A DNA stretch of 64,000 nucleotides from Coenobita brevimanus (lineage: Eukaryota > Arthropoda > Malacostraca > Decapoda > Coenobitidae), in the NCBI GenBank assembly GCA_032717465.1, contig CM064690.1:10165093-10229092 (forward strand). Direction: 5' to 3'. The position numbers and the translations under genes were made by a program. Under the pieces are notes generated by a model, which made no database searches, was not told where the DNA came from, and saw only the letters and a list, made by a program, of their open reading frames with translations. Of the stretch, positions 31,961 through 43,455 are shown piece after piece (position 1 is the first letter of the stretch; every line of letters starts with the position of its first letter).

Positions 31961-32080
31961 GCAGATTAAGTAATAGTGGGAGGTAAATGTAACAGGCTTT
32001 GAGTTCACTTGCTGATCTAAGGACAAATGAAGTCACCATTATCTTACATATTCCTAGGGATGAAAATAGTTAATATCTCT

Positions 32081-32086
<6 letters not shown>
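31961..32086. other. Short spacer
   Basis: Nothing recognisable. Confidence 0.4.

Positions 32087-32172
<86 letters not shown>
32080..32172 (+). repeat. (CT)n microsatellite
   Basis: About 45 CT units with TTT interruptions. Confidence 0.95.
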
Positions 32173-32175
<3 letters not shown>

Positions 32176-32397
32176 AGAAGAAGGGTAAAACCTTCTTCCT
32201 TTCTGTTCTTATGTTATTTAACTAGTTCAGTTGCTCTTGTAGGAGCTGCTTAACATCGGCCAACTGGCCTACAGCAGTAATTCTCTCTCTTTATGTTCTC
32301 TAAATTGTCCAGGCGGCCCCCTTAGATAAATATACAGTAGTAGTACCTTTAATTTCTGTCTTTATGGTTTGTACACGGGAATCTTACTGAAAGAAAT

Positions 32398-32444
<47 letters not shown>

Positions 32445-32865
32445 CTTATATGACTCCATTTTAATTTTCTGGTTCTTTGTGTCTCGTCTTTTCCTACTCT
32501 TTCCCTCCCCCCTCCGTCTCTCTCTCCCTACCATTTGCTTTGCCTTCTCCCTTCCTCTATCTCTTCATCCTCTCTCCCCCTCTCCCCTCCTTGCTTTTCT
32601 CCTCTCCTCTTCCTTCTTCTCCCTTCTGTATTTTGCTTATAACAGGAGAATGGATGAGAGGACAAGGAGAGAAATAAAGAGGGAAGGGGGAGCGAAGAAA
32701 AGCGAGAGATAATGAGAATAGACAGAGATGGATGAGGATGAGACCATTATCAGAGATAGATCAAGAGAGAGATAGGTATTTGGCCTGGCAGATTTGAAGA
32801 TACATTCATCGGTTGACTGACTGTTGGTAGGTAGGAGGGTAACCCTGATGAACACATAGATGACA

Positions 32866-32870
<5 letters not shown>
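32173..32870. repeat. Spacer with (CA)n and pyrimidine tract
   Basis: (CA)n at 32399-32443, then a C/T-rich stretch at 32490-32640 followed by purine-rich sequence to 32770. No gene seen. Confidence 0.6.
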
Positions 32871-32914
<44 letters not shown>

Positions 32915-32971
32915 TCTGGCGGGAGGAGAACCCGCGCTCACCAGCGTGAGAAACGCACACTCTACCACTGT
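32871..32971 (-). mobile_element. tRNA-like SINE head with (TA)n tail
   Basis: On the minus strand GTGGTAGAGTGTGCGTTTCT (10 of 11 matches to a pol III A box) and GCGGGTTCTCCTCCCGC (9 of 11 to a B box) lie about 30 bp apart, then CAGAGGA and a (TA)n tail at 32871-32912. It is too degenerate for a working tRNA gene. It abuts the truncated 5' end of LINE B exactly at the ACTGTGAG overlap. It is a different family from the SINE at 2238 and 45541. Confidence 0.55.
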
Positions 32972-34549
32972 GAGTAAAAGATGGAAGAAGAGCATAAGAG
33001 AGTATGGATCAGTTGAGTCAAGGGTTGTGTGGGTAAGGTTGAAAGTTGGAATACAAATGTGGGCGATTGTGTGTGTGTATGCGCCAACGCAAGATCGTGC
33101 AAGCATAGTGAGAGAAGAGTTCTGGACAAATGTGGAAGTGGGCATGGAAAAGTTTGGAAGGAATGAGTGTTTTTGATCTGTGACATGAATGGTAAAGTAG
33201 GGAATGTGAAGGTGGATGGAATAGTTGGTGAGTGGGGGGTGCCTGCTGAGGTAGATGAGAATGGCAGTGCGTTAGTGGACATTTGTGCTAGGACGGGGTT
33301 GGTGATAGCCAATACCCTCTTCAGGCTTAAAATGATCCACAGGTATACATGGCGAGTGATGGGAAGGGTGGGTGGTGAAGGTGAACTGAATGAAAGGAAG
33401 GCAATGATTATGTGTGTGTGGATGAAAGGATACGAAGATGTGTAATGGATGCAAGAGCTTATACTGTAGAGGTTGGGGGAGTGGACTTTCTGACCACTAC
33501 TTGGTGGTGGCCAGAATCAAGATTCAAATAAGATGGAGAAATAGAAGAAGGGAAGGACGGGAAAAAGTATTTGCAAGGAGAGTGGAAAGGTTACAAGAGG
33601 ATGAGAAAAAGCCAGAGTATAAGAGAGAAGTGGAGGAACGATTGGGCAAATATGAATTGGAGCAGATGGGGGACATGGAAGGTGTGTGTAGAATATTCAC
33701 AGAAGAAATATGTGCAGCATGTGATGTGATGAGTGGGATGAAGAGAAGATGGAGGGGGGTGCAAGGAACAGCATGATGGAGTGAAGAGGTAAGACAGGCT
33801 GTGGCACAAAAGAAGAAAGCATACAATAAATGGATGAGAAATAGGGGCGTGGAAGAAGTTGAGAGGCGGAAGAGAGAGTTATATGAAGAAAGAAAGAGAC
33901 AGGTAAAAAGATTAGTAAGAGAGAGTAAGAAGAGAGTGGATGAGGAATTTGGAAGGAATTTGAGTGTAAAGTGGAGGGACTGAAAGAAAATGTTCTGGAA
34001 AGAGGTGAAGAGAGTAAGACAGGGTGGAAGTGAGGTTAGCAGGGGAGTGAAAGATGAAAATGATAGATTACTAGTGGAGAAGGAAGAAAAAGTGAGCAGA
34101 TGGAGAGAACACTTTAAGGAATTGTAGAACATAGAGGATGGACGTAATGCGAGTATAAGTGGTTGGGGAATGGCTGGGAGAAGGAGGGAGGTGAGAAGAC
34201 AGGAAGAAATCAGTAGGATAGAAGTTGTGAAAGCAATGAAGAAAGTTAAACTGGGGAATGCCCCAGGAATTGATGGAGTGTATGGTGAAATGCTGGAGCA
34301 TGGGGGAGAGATAGTAGTAGAATGGATGTGGAAGATGTGCAGATTGGCCTGGGAGGAAGGTAGAGTCCCGGAGGATTGGAAGTCAGGTATAATTATTCTC
34401 TTGTACAAAGGAAAAGGGGAAAAAGAAGTGTGTGGTAATCATAGGGGCATTTGACTTCTTAGTATAATAGGAAAAGTGTATGGTAGGATACTTATTGACA
34501 GAGTTAGAGAAAGAACAGCGGAATTAGTTGGAGAAGGACAGGGAGGCTT
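32969..34549 (+). mobile_element. LINE copy B, truncated at both ends
   Basis: Same family as LINE A and highly similar to it. It begins inside the endonuclease at GAGTAAAAGATGGAAGAAG (matching 11388) and stops inside the RT at GGAGGCTTT (matching about 12940). Recognisable pieces: CVYAPTQDRA near 33080-33110, MNGKVGNVKVDGIVGEWG at about 33185-33240, GLSDHYLVVARIKIQ at 33478-33525, a basic linker, and IPGIDGVYGEML-type RT start near 34260-34300. Frameshifts and stops are present in both domains. The right end is replaced by the segment at 34550. Confidence 0.85.
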
Positions 34550-35333
34550 TAGTGTCACGAGTTGGTGCGATTATATATCCAAACAAACTCATAACATTAA
34601 ACTTTGGTGGGAAACCGCGAATTCTAGTGGAATCCCAGTATGTATCACTCAGTCAACCGCCACGTATTCACCCGATCGGGAGTGTTTTCAGAACCATTTT
34701 CACTGTGTCATAAGTGATCGTCTTTGTGCGTGACTTTAGCACCTCCACTGAGTGATTTATGGGCGTGTTTCACTCATTCTAGCCGTTAGCAAGTGTGGCT
34801 CGACACTCGTCTCTCTCTCATGATTTGAACTCAGTCATGATTAGAGCACCGTGGGACTAGGTCGTTGGCCCAGCTTGGAGTAGCGTGTGTACAGCGAGTT
34901 CCTGATCCCAACCTAGTGTGAGCCGGCAAGAAGCTCAGTGTGTTCAGTGTCCTTCCTCAGCAACGATGCCCAGTCATCCACTTAGTCCACTCTCTGACCA
35001 TTATTTCTTTTCGTTTTCCTAGGTTTAAGAGTTTAGCTTTTGAGTAAGTGAGTGAGTGCGATCTCCTTATTTTGAATTCATTTTGAAACATGTAACATAA
35101 ATTGATCTCATTGTAATCAATAAATTTACAGCTCTTTTCTCTTGAGCTTAACGTAATGTAAACTAGTGTTTTATTTCTCCTTAAGCTTATTTCACTTATA
35201 GCTCCTAGTTTGCATAAACGCTTTGCATTATTCATAACTGGTTCTTAGGCCAGCCATTTTGTATTAAGCTTAAAATCCGTTGTGCATTGATTCTTGAATG
35301 AACTGTCCTGTTATAAAAAAAAAAAAAAAAAAA
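34550..35333 (+). other. Unidentified segment ending in poly(A)
   Basis: Starts TGTCACGAGTTGGTGCGATT immediately where LINE B stops and ends CTGTTAT followed by about 20 A at 35316-35333. An AATAAA at 35118 lies about 195 bp before the A run. No open frame is longer than about 92 codons and none is recognisable. It could be a retroposed transcript or SINE-like element, or an LTR whose CA end is missing (it begins with TG). LINE sequence does not resume after it. Confidence 0.45.
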
Positions 35334-35703
35334 ATAGAGAATGTCATACAGCACATTCGGAATCAAACCCTTGAATTATCTTATATCAACTGTATGACAA
35401 ATTCTTCTCTAAAATGCCATTACCTCTATAACTAATCCGAAATCGGCACCTGACTACTGTGCATGACCTATACAATGTCATGCACCCTAAACTACTAAAC
35501 CACCAGACCACGTGTAAGCCTATGTGTGGAAAACAATAAAAAGCCGTATTTTGCCCGCTCCACCTTAATATCCTTTTCCACATCGCTGATACGTAATCCT
35601 ATTTCATATGTTAAAACAAAATATAAACAACATACAAATGAATATTGACAGTATTAAATAAATTAAATCGCCAAGGAGATGTTAAGATGCCTCCTGGACC
35701 ACC

Positions 35704-35706
<3 letters not shown>
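35334..35706. other. No gene recognised
   Basis: Mixed AT-rich sequence without motifs. Confidence 0.4.
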
Positions 35707-35757
<51 letters not shown>

Positions 35758-35943
35758 GGAGGGAGAGATGCGAAGGTGAGCATGGGGCATGTGGTGGTGA
35801 GGTATGCAGGAGGGGTGAAGTGTGAGGATCTGTTGTTGTTGAGGGAGAGACATGGAGGGAGGGAGGTATAGGGAGTTGAGGAGGATGAAGGGAGAGAGAG
35901 GGATAATGACTAACTGAAGGGTAGGTAGGGAGAGAAACATGGG

Positions 35944-36001
<58 letters not shown>
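35707..36001 (+). repeat. (GA)n, purine spacer and (CA)n
   Basis: (GA)n at 35708-35756 and (CA)n at 35946-36002 with a G/A-rich spacer. Reverse-strand open frames over it are by-products. Confidence 0.95.
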
Positions 36002-36009
<8 letters not shown>

Positions 36010-36190
36010 CAGAAGAACATACAAAGTACAGATAATAGGAGACCTGTTGGCCCATAGCGAGATTATCTGTTAGAAAATAGGCTAATTCTACTACGATATA
36101 ACTAACGCGTTAGAGGCAAGGGTAGAAAAGAGGAAGTCTCTCCCTCATCCACCACACATCCGGTTACCCTGTCACAAAAAAGATAGATTA
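36002..36190. other. Short spacer
   Basis: Nothing recognisable besides an A12 run. Confidence 0.4.
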
Positions 36191-37030
36191 AAAAAAAAAA
36201 AACATGCTTGTTGGAAAGCACAAGCATGGACAAATTTATAGGAGAAGCGGAAGAGGCACGACTATGCATTATGTAAAATCTATTGTTTAGATCTGTAAAG
36301 GAAAAGTAAACACAATCGCCGAATTTTCTTGTTATTGAAAAAACGCCTCCCAGGCGTCAGCATCGCTTCAACCTGGAAATAAAGAACACTAAGTTAGTTA
36401 TTGCCTATAGACTGAAATTTTAAACTTATCAGTGGTTTGTGCACTAACTGCTGTTGCTGGTAGCCTATTCCAATGTTTCACTACGCGAATAATACAGTAC
36501 TCTTCTCTAAATTATTTTTGTTTTCTGGCTTTTAAGTTTCATTCCATTATTTGTAGTCACAGCATCATTCTGTATGTCAAACAAATTATCTTGGCAAACA
36601 TTATCAAGTTTGTTAAGATATTTAAATACTTGTATTAGATCTCCTCTGAGTCGTCTTTTTTCAGATAAAACTTATTTTCTCTAGTTGCTCTTCATAAGTT
36701 AAATTTCACAGCGATGGGATCATTTTTGTGGCTCCACACTGAACTCTCCGGAGCCTATATTTGTCCATAATAAGACCATTGCTGTACCGTACATAGTATT
36801 CTAGGTGTGGTCTAACTACTGACCCTGACGTATAAAGCTTAGTAATTACATCAGGCGGTTAATGATCAAAGTTCCCTACGTTGAATCCGAACATTGCGTT
36901 GACCTTGTTACTGGCTGCTATACACTGATTTCAGTTTATGAGGTCGTTACTGACAATACAGTAACTCCTAGATCCTTTTCATCCTTTAATTCCTTCAGTG
37001 GGGTACTAAGGGAATTTAAGCACTCAGAAT
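36191..37030 (-). mobile_element. LINE 3' fragment with hairpin-bearing 3' tail
   Basis: Minus-strand reading through frameshifts gives KDEKDLGVTV near 37000-36970, NKVNAMFGFNVGNFD near 36915-36870, YEEQLEKI near 36695, then EKRRLRGDLIQVFKYLNKL (about 36663-36606) and RVVKHWNRLPATAVSAQT (about 36490-36435). These are standard C-terminal motifs of LINEs of the CR1/L2 type. The untranslated tail has two hairpins: ACGCCT..AGGCGT at 36344-36358 and CATGCTTGT-8-ACAAGCATG at 36203-36228, the latter followed in the element's sense by a T run. No catalytic RT region is present. Confidence 0.75.
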
Positions 37031-37083
37031 CGTGCAGGTAAACCATGGTAGGGTTGTGGCAGTGAGTGACGTCATTCATAATG

Positions 37084-37121
<38 letters not shown>

Positions 37122-37486
37122 AGGGGGTGCTGCTTCCTTCCTGCCACCTCCCTTTTGTGATTTTCGGTTCTCTCCTTTTCCCTCCTCCTTGATTCCATCC
37201 CTTCCTTAATTCCTTGCTTCCTCCCTCCCTCATTCCATGTCTCTTTCCCTCCCACCCTTCCTATTCGTCATTCTTCCTCCTGTACTCTCATCTCATTCTT
37301 TTTTCCTTTCCTCCACGCCTCGTTTTTTCCTACACATCTACTCGTCACTCTTCATTTCTCTCTCCATATGCTTGCTTTTCCCCTCCATATGCTTTCCTGT
37401 CTCCCTCTTTCCTAGCCTTTCCCATCCCCTCTTACCCTTTCTAACCATACACCCCCGATACCTCCATGTTTCCTCTTCTCTCAAAG

Positions 37487-37549
<63 letters not shown>

Positions 37550-37960
37550 CTCATCCTTTTTATTTCTTTTGCCTCTTCCTCCTTAATCTACTTTTCTCTT
37601 CTTCCCTTTTTTCTATAAATTCTTTTTTGGTTCACTTGTTTTATCTCTTCTCTTCGTTTTCCTACATAATTTACAGCCACTATGTTTCTTTTTCCTCATT
37701 TCCACCTTCTCTTGCCTTGTCTTGTCTTGTCTTGTCTTCTAAATTCTCTCTTCCAATTTCTTTCATATTTTTCTCTCTCCTTTCTTTCTTTTTTTATTTT
37801 TTTTTTTAGGCTATGTCGTGTTTCATTTCCTTTTCGCTCATTATGTGAGTTTTTTTCTTTATCTGTTCTACTTTGTCTTCTTCTTTTCTCTCTCCCTGTT
37901 TTTCCCCTCTACTTTTCCCCCTCTTCCTCTTATCATCTCTCCCGTCTATTTTTATTATGA
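37031..37960 (+). repeat. (GA)n, then long pyrimidine tract with (CT)n
   Basis: (GA)n at 37088-37115, then from 37130 about 830 bp of C/T-rich sequence with (CT)n at 37490-37546 and CTTGT repeats at 37713-37738. Long Ser/Phe/Leu-rich frames are by-products. Confidence 0.8.
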
Positions 37961-38695
37961 TCTTCAAGTAGACGTTTCGAGCTGCAGTGGTTAAATACTG
38001 ATCATTAAAATCTTCACTACTTGAGTGGTCTTCTAATCTGAGTAAAATCGCACGGCAGCAATACAAATATCGTGACTAATAAAGATTGCCAACATTCCCA
38101 AGGGTTTGCACGATGGTCTCCACACACCTACACTGCACTGACATATGAAAAGGCTAATACTTCTGTGCAAATTCCCATCATGATTAACGACCATACAAGG
38201 ACACAAGATCTCAAACTATATGTAAATATATCGACTGAACTTTAACCTCATAAAATCATTTAAATTGCTTAAATCGAAAAAGTGAAAAAGATATCCAGGA
38301 TTATTGCCTCAAGAAACAATTGTGCCAAGTTTGTAATGATTTTGTGACGAAATGAAAGAATGACACCAAACTGCAAAGTGTTTGTAATAATGAAGATGTA
38401 AAGAAGCAAGAAGCTGAGTAAATAGAATATGATCATCACAGTGTGACTAGCATAATAACATCCTCGGGCTGAAGAGGTTGATTCCCCGACCATGAGTTAG
38501 CCAGAGCGTACCGTGGGCGAGAGAGAGCCTTCCTCATTTCTATCCTTAGGCCTTTCTAGGTGGTATGGGAGTCTTCATTATTCGTAACACCTCTTCCTTA
38601 CCGATCTACTTTGTATATTACTCCTGAACCTTAAAATTATTTTGTATGGTATTTGTATTGGTAACTTATCAGCATAGTTTGCAGCAACTACATCT
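37961..38695. other. No gene recognised
   Basis: AT-rich sequence with no domain-bearing frame. Confidence 0.45.
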
Positions 38696-38975
38696 ATCTT
38701 TCTATCTGTCTATAGCCAGGTGCTTTGATCCTGGAAGAGGTGGCAATAAACGCATCACCTCCATGTCACCCTGGCCTTTGCCATCAGGCTGCTCTCTCTC
38801 TCTCTTTCTCCAACCCCTACTACCATCACTCTTACCTCCCCACCCGATCCCTCCATCTCATCTTCGATCTCCCCTCCCCCTCTCCCCCACCACCTTACAC
38901 ACACTGTCCCAATCAGTCTCTGATTCTCCATTCTTTCCTCATGGCCAAACCGTCTAAAACTACTTCTCCTAGCTA
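38696..38975 (-). mobile_element. LINE 3' end fragment
   Basis: In the minus sense it reads a decayed RFGHEERMENQRLIG block near 38953-38910, a Gly/Arg/Glu-rich stretch and the 3' end GATCAAAGCACCTGGCTATAG, which matches the 3' end of LINE C (GATTAAGGCATCTGGCAATAG), then GATA-type repeat. About 280 bp remain. The GA-rich middle and (CT) run at 38791-38810 have expanded. Confidence 0.65.
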
Positions 38976-40430
38976 TTTTGGTAATAAGATGCAATAGGAT
39001 GTTGAGATGTAATGTGTAGAACAAATCGTTAAAGAAAGGGTATTGCAAAATCTCCAGAGCCATTCAGGACATTAGTTTTTTTTTTTTCCTCACCCATGAA
39101 TCTGCAAGTTAGACTTGTAGTGTGATCAGTTATTCAGCAGGACATAACTTGTGTAATATTTCTACGTTTCTTTTTCTTTTACCTTCTAATTTTTTGCCAT
39201 TTCTCATTTTTTCTATTGCCTTTTATTCTATGTTTTCTTCTTCAAACTTTATGTATCCTTTCTTCATTCTTCATTTCGTCCTTCTTATTTCATACTCTTT
39301 ACACTTCTGTATCCTGATCTTCCTTTCTCTTCATTCTTTTCTATCCATCTCCATTTTTTTTCTTTCTAAAATTATCTTTTTCCTTCCCTCCCCTCTCCCC
39401 TTCTCCTCTGTCAAGTCTCATTTATTAGCTCCTGCCCTTGTCTTCATCCATTCCCTCGTCCTTCGTCTTTTTCCTCTTCCGTTTCTGTCTTATATTTTTC
39501 CTTCGTCTGTCCTCTCTCCATTCTTATTATTTGTCTTTCCGTTTCACTGCTTCATCTTACCCTTCATATAATCTTTTTCTTGACTCATTCTTTCTTCCCC
39601 TACCCCTCCCTCCTCTGTCTGTCTGTCTATTTATTTCTATCTCACCGTACTTTTAGAATATAACAATGAATATAAGTGACTGAAGAGGATATTTAAAAAA
39701 TGAAAATGGAGGAAGAGGGAAATATGGATGAGTCAATAAGGAGTGGGAGGGATACAGTAAAAGCACAGAAAGTTGTCTTTTATTCCTTAATTTACTTAGC
39801 ATTATTTCTTGATTAACTTCTCCGAAAGCCTTGTATTGCTGCAGGTGACCATATCAGTTACTGCAGCTTCCCGGTCCTGCTTGCCTGACAGAAGTGATGT
39901 CTTGAAGAACTGGATGGAAGGATCAAGATGTGGAGTCATTTGCTATTTTTATTTTTCATGCGCAATCATTTACGTTTGGCAAATTTTACTTCTGCTTCTC
40001 GGTGGTATATGACACTTTAATTTTTGGTTGTCCTCACGTATCTGTTTCTCTTCATGAAATAATCCTCCTTCCGCATTTATATACATCGTCATGCATTCAT
40101 GCGTTATTATTTCCTTGTCTTTTCTTTTTAGGCTTTATCAGCATTTCTTTCCGTATAATATTTTAAATCAGCTTACGCCAGGCCTACAATCATCAGTATA
40201 CTGTACTAGTCTATCTGTTTCAGCACATTCGTACACCTTATATGAATTTATTTCCTTTTATCCTAAACCACCAGAATTATTAATGTTATTCTTTTTGTGA
40301 CAATCAGTTGAGTGGATCGCCTTGTACGATGTGGTGGATCGTTCTTTAAAAACTGCCTCGATTTTGTTTGTGGAAATTATTATCATGGCTGAAATTTCTT
40401 CCGAAGATTTTATACCGATTTAAAAAGTTT
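38976..40430. other. Pyrimidine-rich tract then no gene seen
   Basis: 39165-39655 is strongly T/C-rich on the + strand. A possible 3' splice site TTGCTGCAG precedes an open stretch at 39844-39960, but the open frame is short and has no family resemblance. The rest shows nothing. Confidence 0.4.
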
Positions 40431-40842
40431 CATGACTGTAATCACTGAGTGTAATCTCTGAAAAGGGAGGTTATAACGAAGTGGTGTGGCTCGTTGGAAG
40501 ATGCAGAGGCGGGGAGGAAGAGAAAAAGTTGAGGTGGGAGGTGGGAAACTAGAAGATAGAAAAATTGGAGTTGGGAAGACGAGCTGAGATAAGAGACGGA
40601 AAAGTGGAAGATGGAAAACAGAGTTAGGAGAGTTGAAAAGGTTGAGGGGTGAGGTATGAAGTGATTTAAGAAAAGTAGAGAGAAAAATACGTGTGAATAA
40701 AAATATGCGGTATATAGAGCGACCTATAAGAGTGGATGGAGGGAGGGAAGAGGCTACTGGGGGAGAAGGTTGTATGGCTAATGGTGAGAAATAGAGAGAG
40801 GTAGGGAAGGAGGAACGAGTGCACACTGCGAAGATAAGTTGG

Positions 40843-40915
<73 letters not shown>

Positions 40916-41245
40916 AAGAGAAAGGAAGAGTTGGTGAAAACTACTGATTATATACGAGGGAAGGACGTGAAAGGGGGAAAGAAGAATCCAGGAAGAGAGC
41001 AAAAAGGAAGGAGATAAGAGGAGAAGGGAAGAAGACCTGAAGGAGATACGGAGGGAGAGGAGAAGAGGAAGGTTGGCCTGAAGGAGATACGGAGGGAGAG
41101 GAGAAGAGGAAGGTTGGCCTGAAGGAGGGAGAGAGAGAGAAGAAGAAGATGGAAGTATTAGAAGAAAAGGAGGAAGGTGTAGAGAAGTAAGGAGAAAGGA
41201 CCTGAAGGAGGGAGGGAAAGAGAGAGGTAAGAGACGTCAACACCT
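40431..41245 (+). repeat. Purine-rich tract with (GA)n and a 41 bp duplication
   Basis: About 800 bp of G/A-rich sequence. (GA)n at 40848-40907. A 41 bp segment beginning GAAGGAGATACGGAGGGAGA is repeated directly at about 41037 and 41078, with a partial third copy at 41119. No gene supported. Confidence 0.8.
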
Positions 41246-41442
41246 GATAGAGTGTCAGACATCGACCAGGGGAGTGAGTTTCCTTGTAGCCCCTGCGACA
41301 CTCTCTCACTCCTGACTCTTCCTCACTCCTCACTCTCTGTCACACCACGCTCCCTCACTCTTCACACTCCACCTCACAATTCACTCAGACGTACAGTATA
41401 TTGTCACTTTCACATCTCACTTCACCTCACTGCACCTCTCCC
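41246..41442. other. Short spacer, C/T-rich
   Basis: CTCACTCC-type imperfect repeats. It ends with CCTCTCCC, which borders the hAT terminal repeat. Confidence 0.4.
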
Positions 41443-41682
41443 CAGGGTTGCCAGGTCTCGCTGACTGGAAGAGGCCAAACATTTTCTCATTAAGGCCAAA
41501 TGTAAGGTCAAACCTCAAACACCACAAAATATTATTATATAATACTACATATCGGTCTACTTGTACACCAAGTATACCACACTCTCTCTCTCTCTCTCTC
41601 GTAAAATAATAAGTAGGCTACTCACCATTTGTGCCTGAATGTGAAGACTAATTTCTGTCTGTAACTTCAGAGCAGTTCCTGA

Positions 41683-42820
41683 TTAGAAGTCCACTTGCAG
41701 GATTTCTTCAAAATCATCACATTCTTGGTCACTAGGGTTGGGTGCACTGGAGGCAAATCTTGCGCCTGATGTTGATAGTTCTGTAGATGAGGCTTCAAGG
41801 AGAGTTCTGGTCGTGTACATAGAGTTATTGAACAAACTTAGCGTCTTATCAGTTACTTTAAACTTGTTGCAGCATATCTTTTCTCCAGCAAGATGACTCC
41901 TAATTCTTAAGACAGCTTCCATGATTTCGAAAGTGAGTCTGTTTCTGACTTTGGTCTTTATGTTTGTTACATGAGAAAAAATTCTTTCAACAAATGCATT
42001 GCTTAATGGTAGTGCATGAGCATTCAGAAAAATTTGAGCGAGTTCAGAAAAGCATTTCACTCCAGCAGCATTTTCATACTGCTTTACAACTACCCAAAAT
42101 TGAACTGAATCATGTGGTATTTCATCACCGTCAAACTCTTTTTTCCATTCCACTAAAAGAAGCTTGTGCTGAAGGTCAAGCTGAAAATCTGTCTCTCTAC
42201 TAACACTTGGGTTATCAGTTAGGTGAGTAAATGATGCAGCGATCCTCTGAAATGGCTTTCGCATCTGACTTAAGCACTCCTTTGGTTGAAAATATTTCAG
42301 ATTTTCAAGTATGTCAGTGTCCTGACTTAGCCTTTTCTCTAACTGATTTTTGGCCTCAGGGAGGAAACCATGGCACCTGTGCTTGATATTTGATTTTTCT
42401 TGGTCAGACAGCTTTGATTTGGAAAGTTCAAGCTCATATTTAGCTACATATCTTACTCGGTCCAAAGGCAGTTCAACAGAATCTGAAGGGTCTTCATACA
42501 ATGTTCTAGCAAAAGAGGTGTGTAGCTGCTTTAACACAGAAAAAATTTTTGAAGGCTCAGCATCAGTAGCTTGAAATGAAGCATTAACTGATTCAAAATC
42601 TTGAATTATGGGTAGAGCACATGTTAAGTACAAGACAGTAATTTCTTTCATCACAAATCATTTGAGGATAATCCGTGCGTGATAATTCTTATCTTTCTCT
42701 GCAATTACTGAAAAGTAAGCTTTTAGCTCATACCACTGAGTCAGGATATTGAAGATACACTTTCCTTTTGCAAGCCATCTTGTGTTGCTAGGGGTGATCA
42801 ATCTCCAAGGCTGGATGCTA
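41683..42820 (-). pseudogene. hAT transposase, C-terminal half with dimerisation domain
   Basis: Continues after the inserted LINE with PWRLITPSNTRWLAKGKCIF near 42805-42750 and TQWYELKAYFSVIAEK. A TGA at 42658-42660 breaks the frame, then 323 codons are open to 41683. The C-terminus holds the hATC dimerisation domain: LAQIFLNAHALPLSNAFVER near 42040-41985 and KTKVRNRLTFEIMEAV near 41965-41918. The tail DDFEEILQVDF is acidic. Together with the N-terminal half this is a complete but dead transposase. Confidence 0.82.
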
Positions 42821-43455
42821 TCTATCTATCTATCTATCTATATACCTAGGCTGCTTCCCCCAAGGAAAGGGAGGTAGCCGAGACAGGACGACTCACTCTC
42901 CATTTACTCATCCATTCAAACACATTTATTCGCATTTTAGCCCCAAAGGGGAGAACGGACAGATCCTCACCGCATCACACCGCACAAGGGTCAACTGCGC
43001 AATGCAATCAGTGACATCCACAGCAGGGCCCGACAGCAGAACTGGTTTACCCCTGCCACATCATAACAGACCCATCCCCTTACCCGCACCTGACCTGACT
43101 AGCTGATCAGACCAAATGCGGGAGAATATCCCCTCAGGGCTGCGTCATCACTTATTCATTCACAATTTCTCTCCATTTATTTCCGTCACGCACAGCCACT
43201 CTTCCTTGCTCAACAGACATCCCTCTCGCATCCAGCGCTCTCTTCACACTGTCCATCCATCCTATTCGTGGTCTTCCTCTCAGTCTTACACCTCTCACAT
43301 CAGATCTAGTTATCTTTTTCACCAATCGCTCATTATCCATTCTCTCCATATGCCCAAACCATTGCAACACCCTCTGCTCAACTCTACCAGCCATCTCCCG
43401 AACAACTCCAGTTCTCCTTCGCACTTCATCATTTCGCACTCGATGCAGTCATCAA
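42821..43455 (-). mobile_element. LINE 3' end inserted in the hAT transposase
   Basis: In the minus sense: IECEMMKCEGELEL-like junction, an open 95-codon frame (43439-43152) with MRNDEVRRRTGVVREMAGRV, VLQWFGHMERMDNERLVKK and RLRGRPRIGWMDSVKRAL, then about 300 bp of 3' untranslated sequence with GAGGGGATATTCTCCCGC and AGGGGTAAACCAGTTC, ending CTTGGGGGAAGCAGCCTAGG and a (GATA)n run (42821-42842). It is younger than the hAT it interrupts. Confidence 0.8.

Noticed and set aside
31334..32039. Long Pro/Leu/Ser-rich frames on the minus strand
   Set aside because: The opposite strand is a GAGGCAGGGG minisatellite. All three frames are similarly open.
34550..35333. Solo LTR
   Set aside because: It begins with TG but I found no CA end or flanking duplication, and it ends in poly(A), which fits retroposition better. 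Kept only as an unidentified segment.
39844..39960. Possible exon after TTGCTGCAG
   Set aside because: The acceptor context is weak, the open part is under 50 codons and no homology is recognisable.
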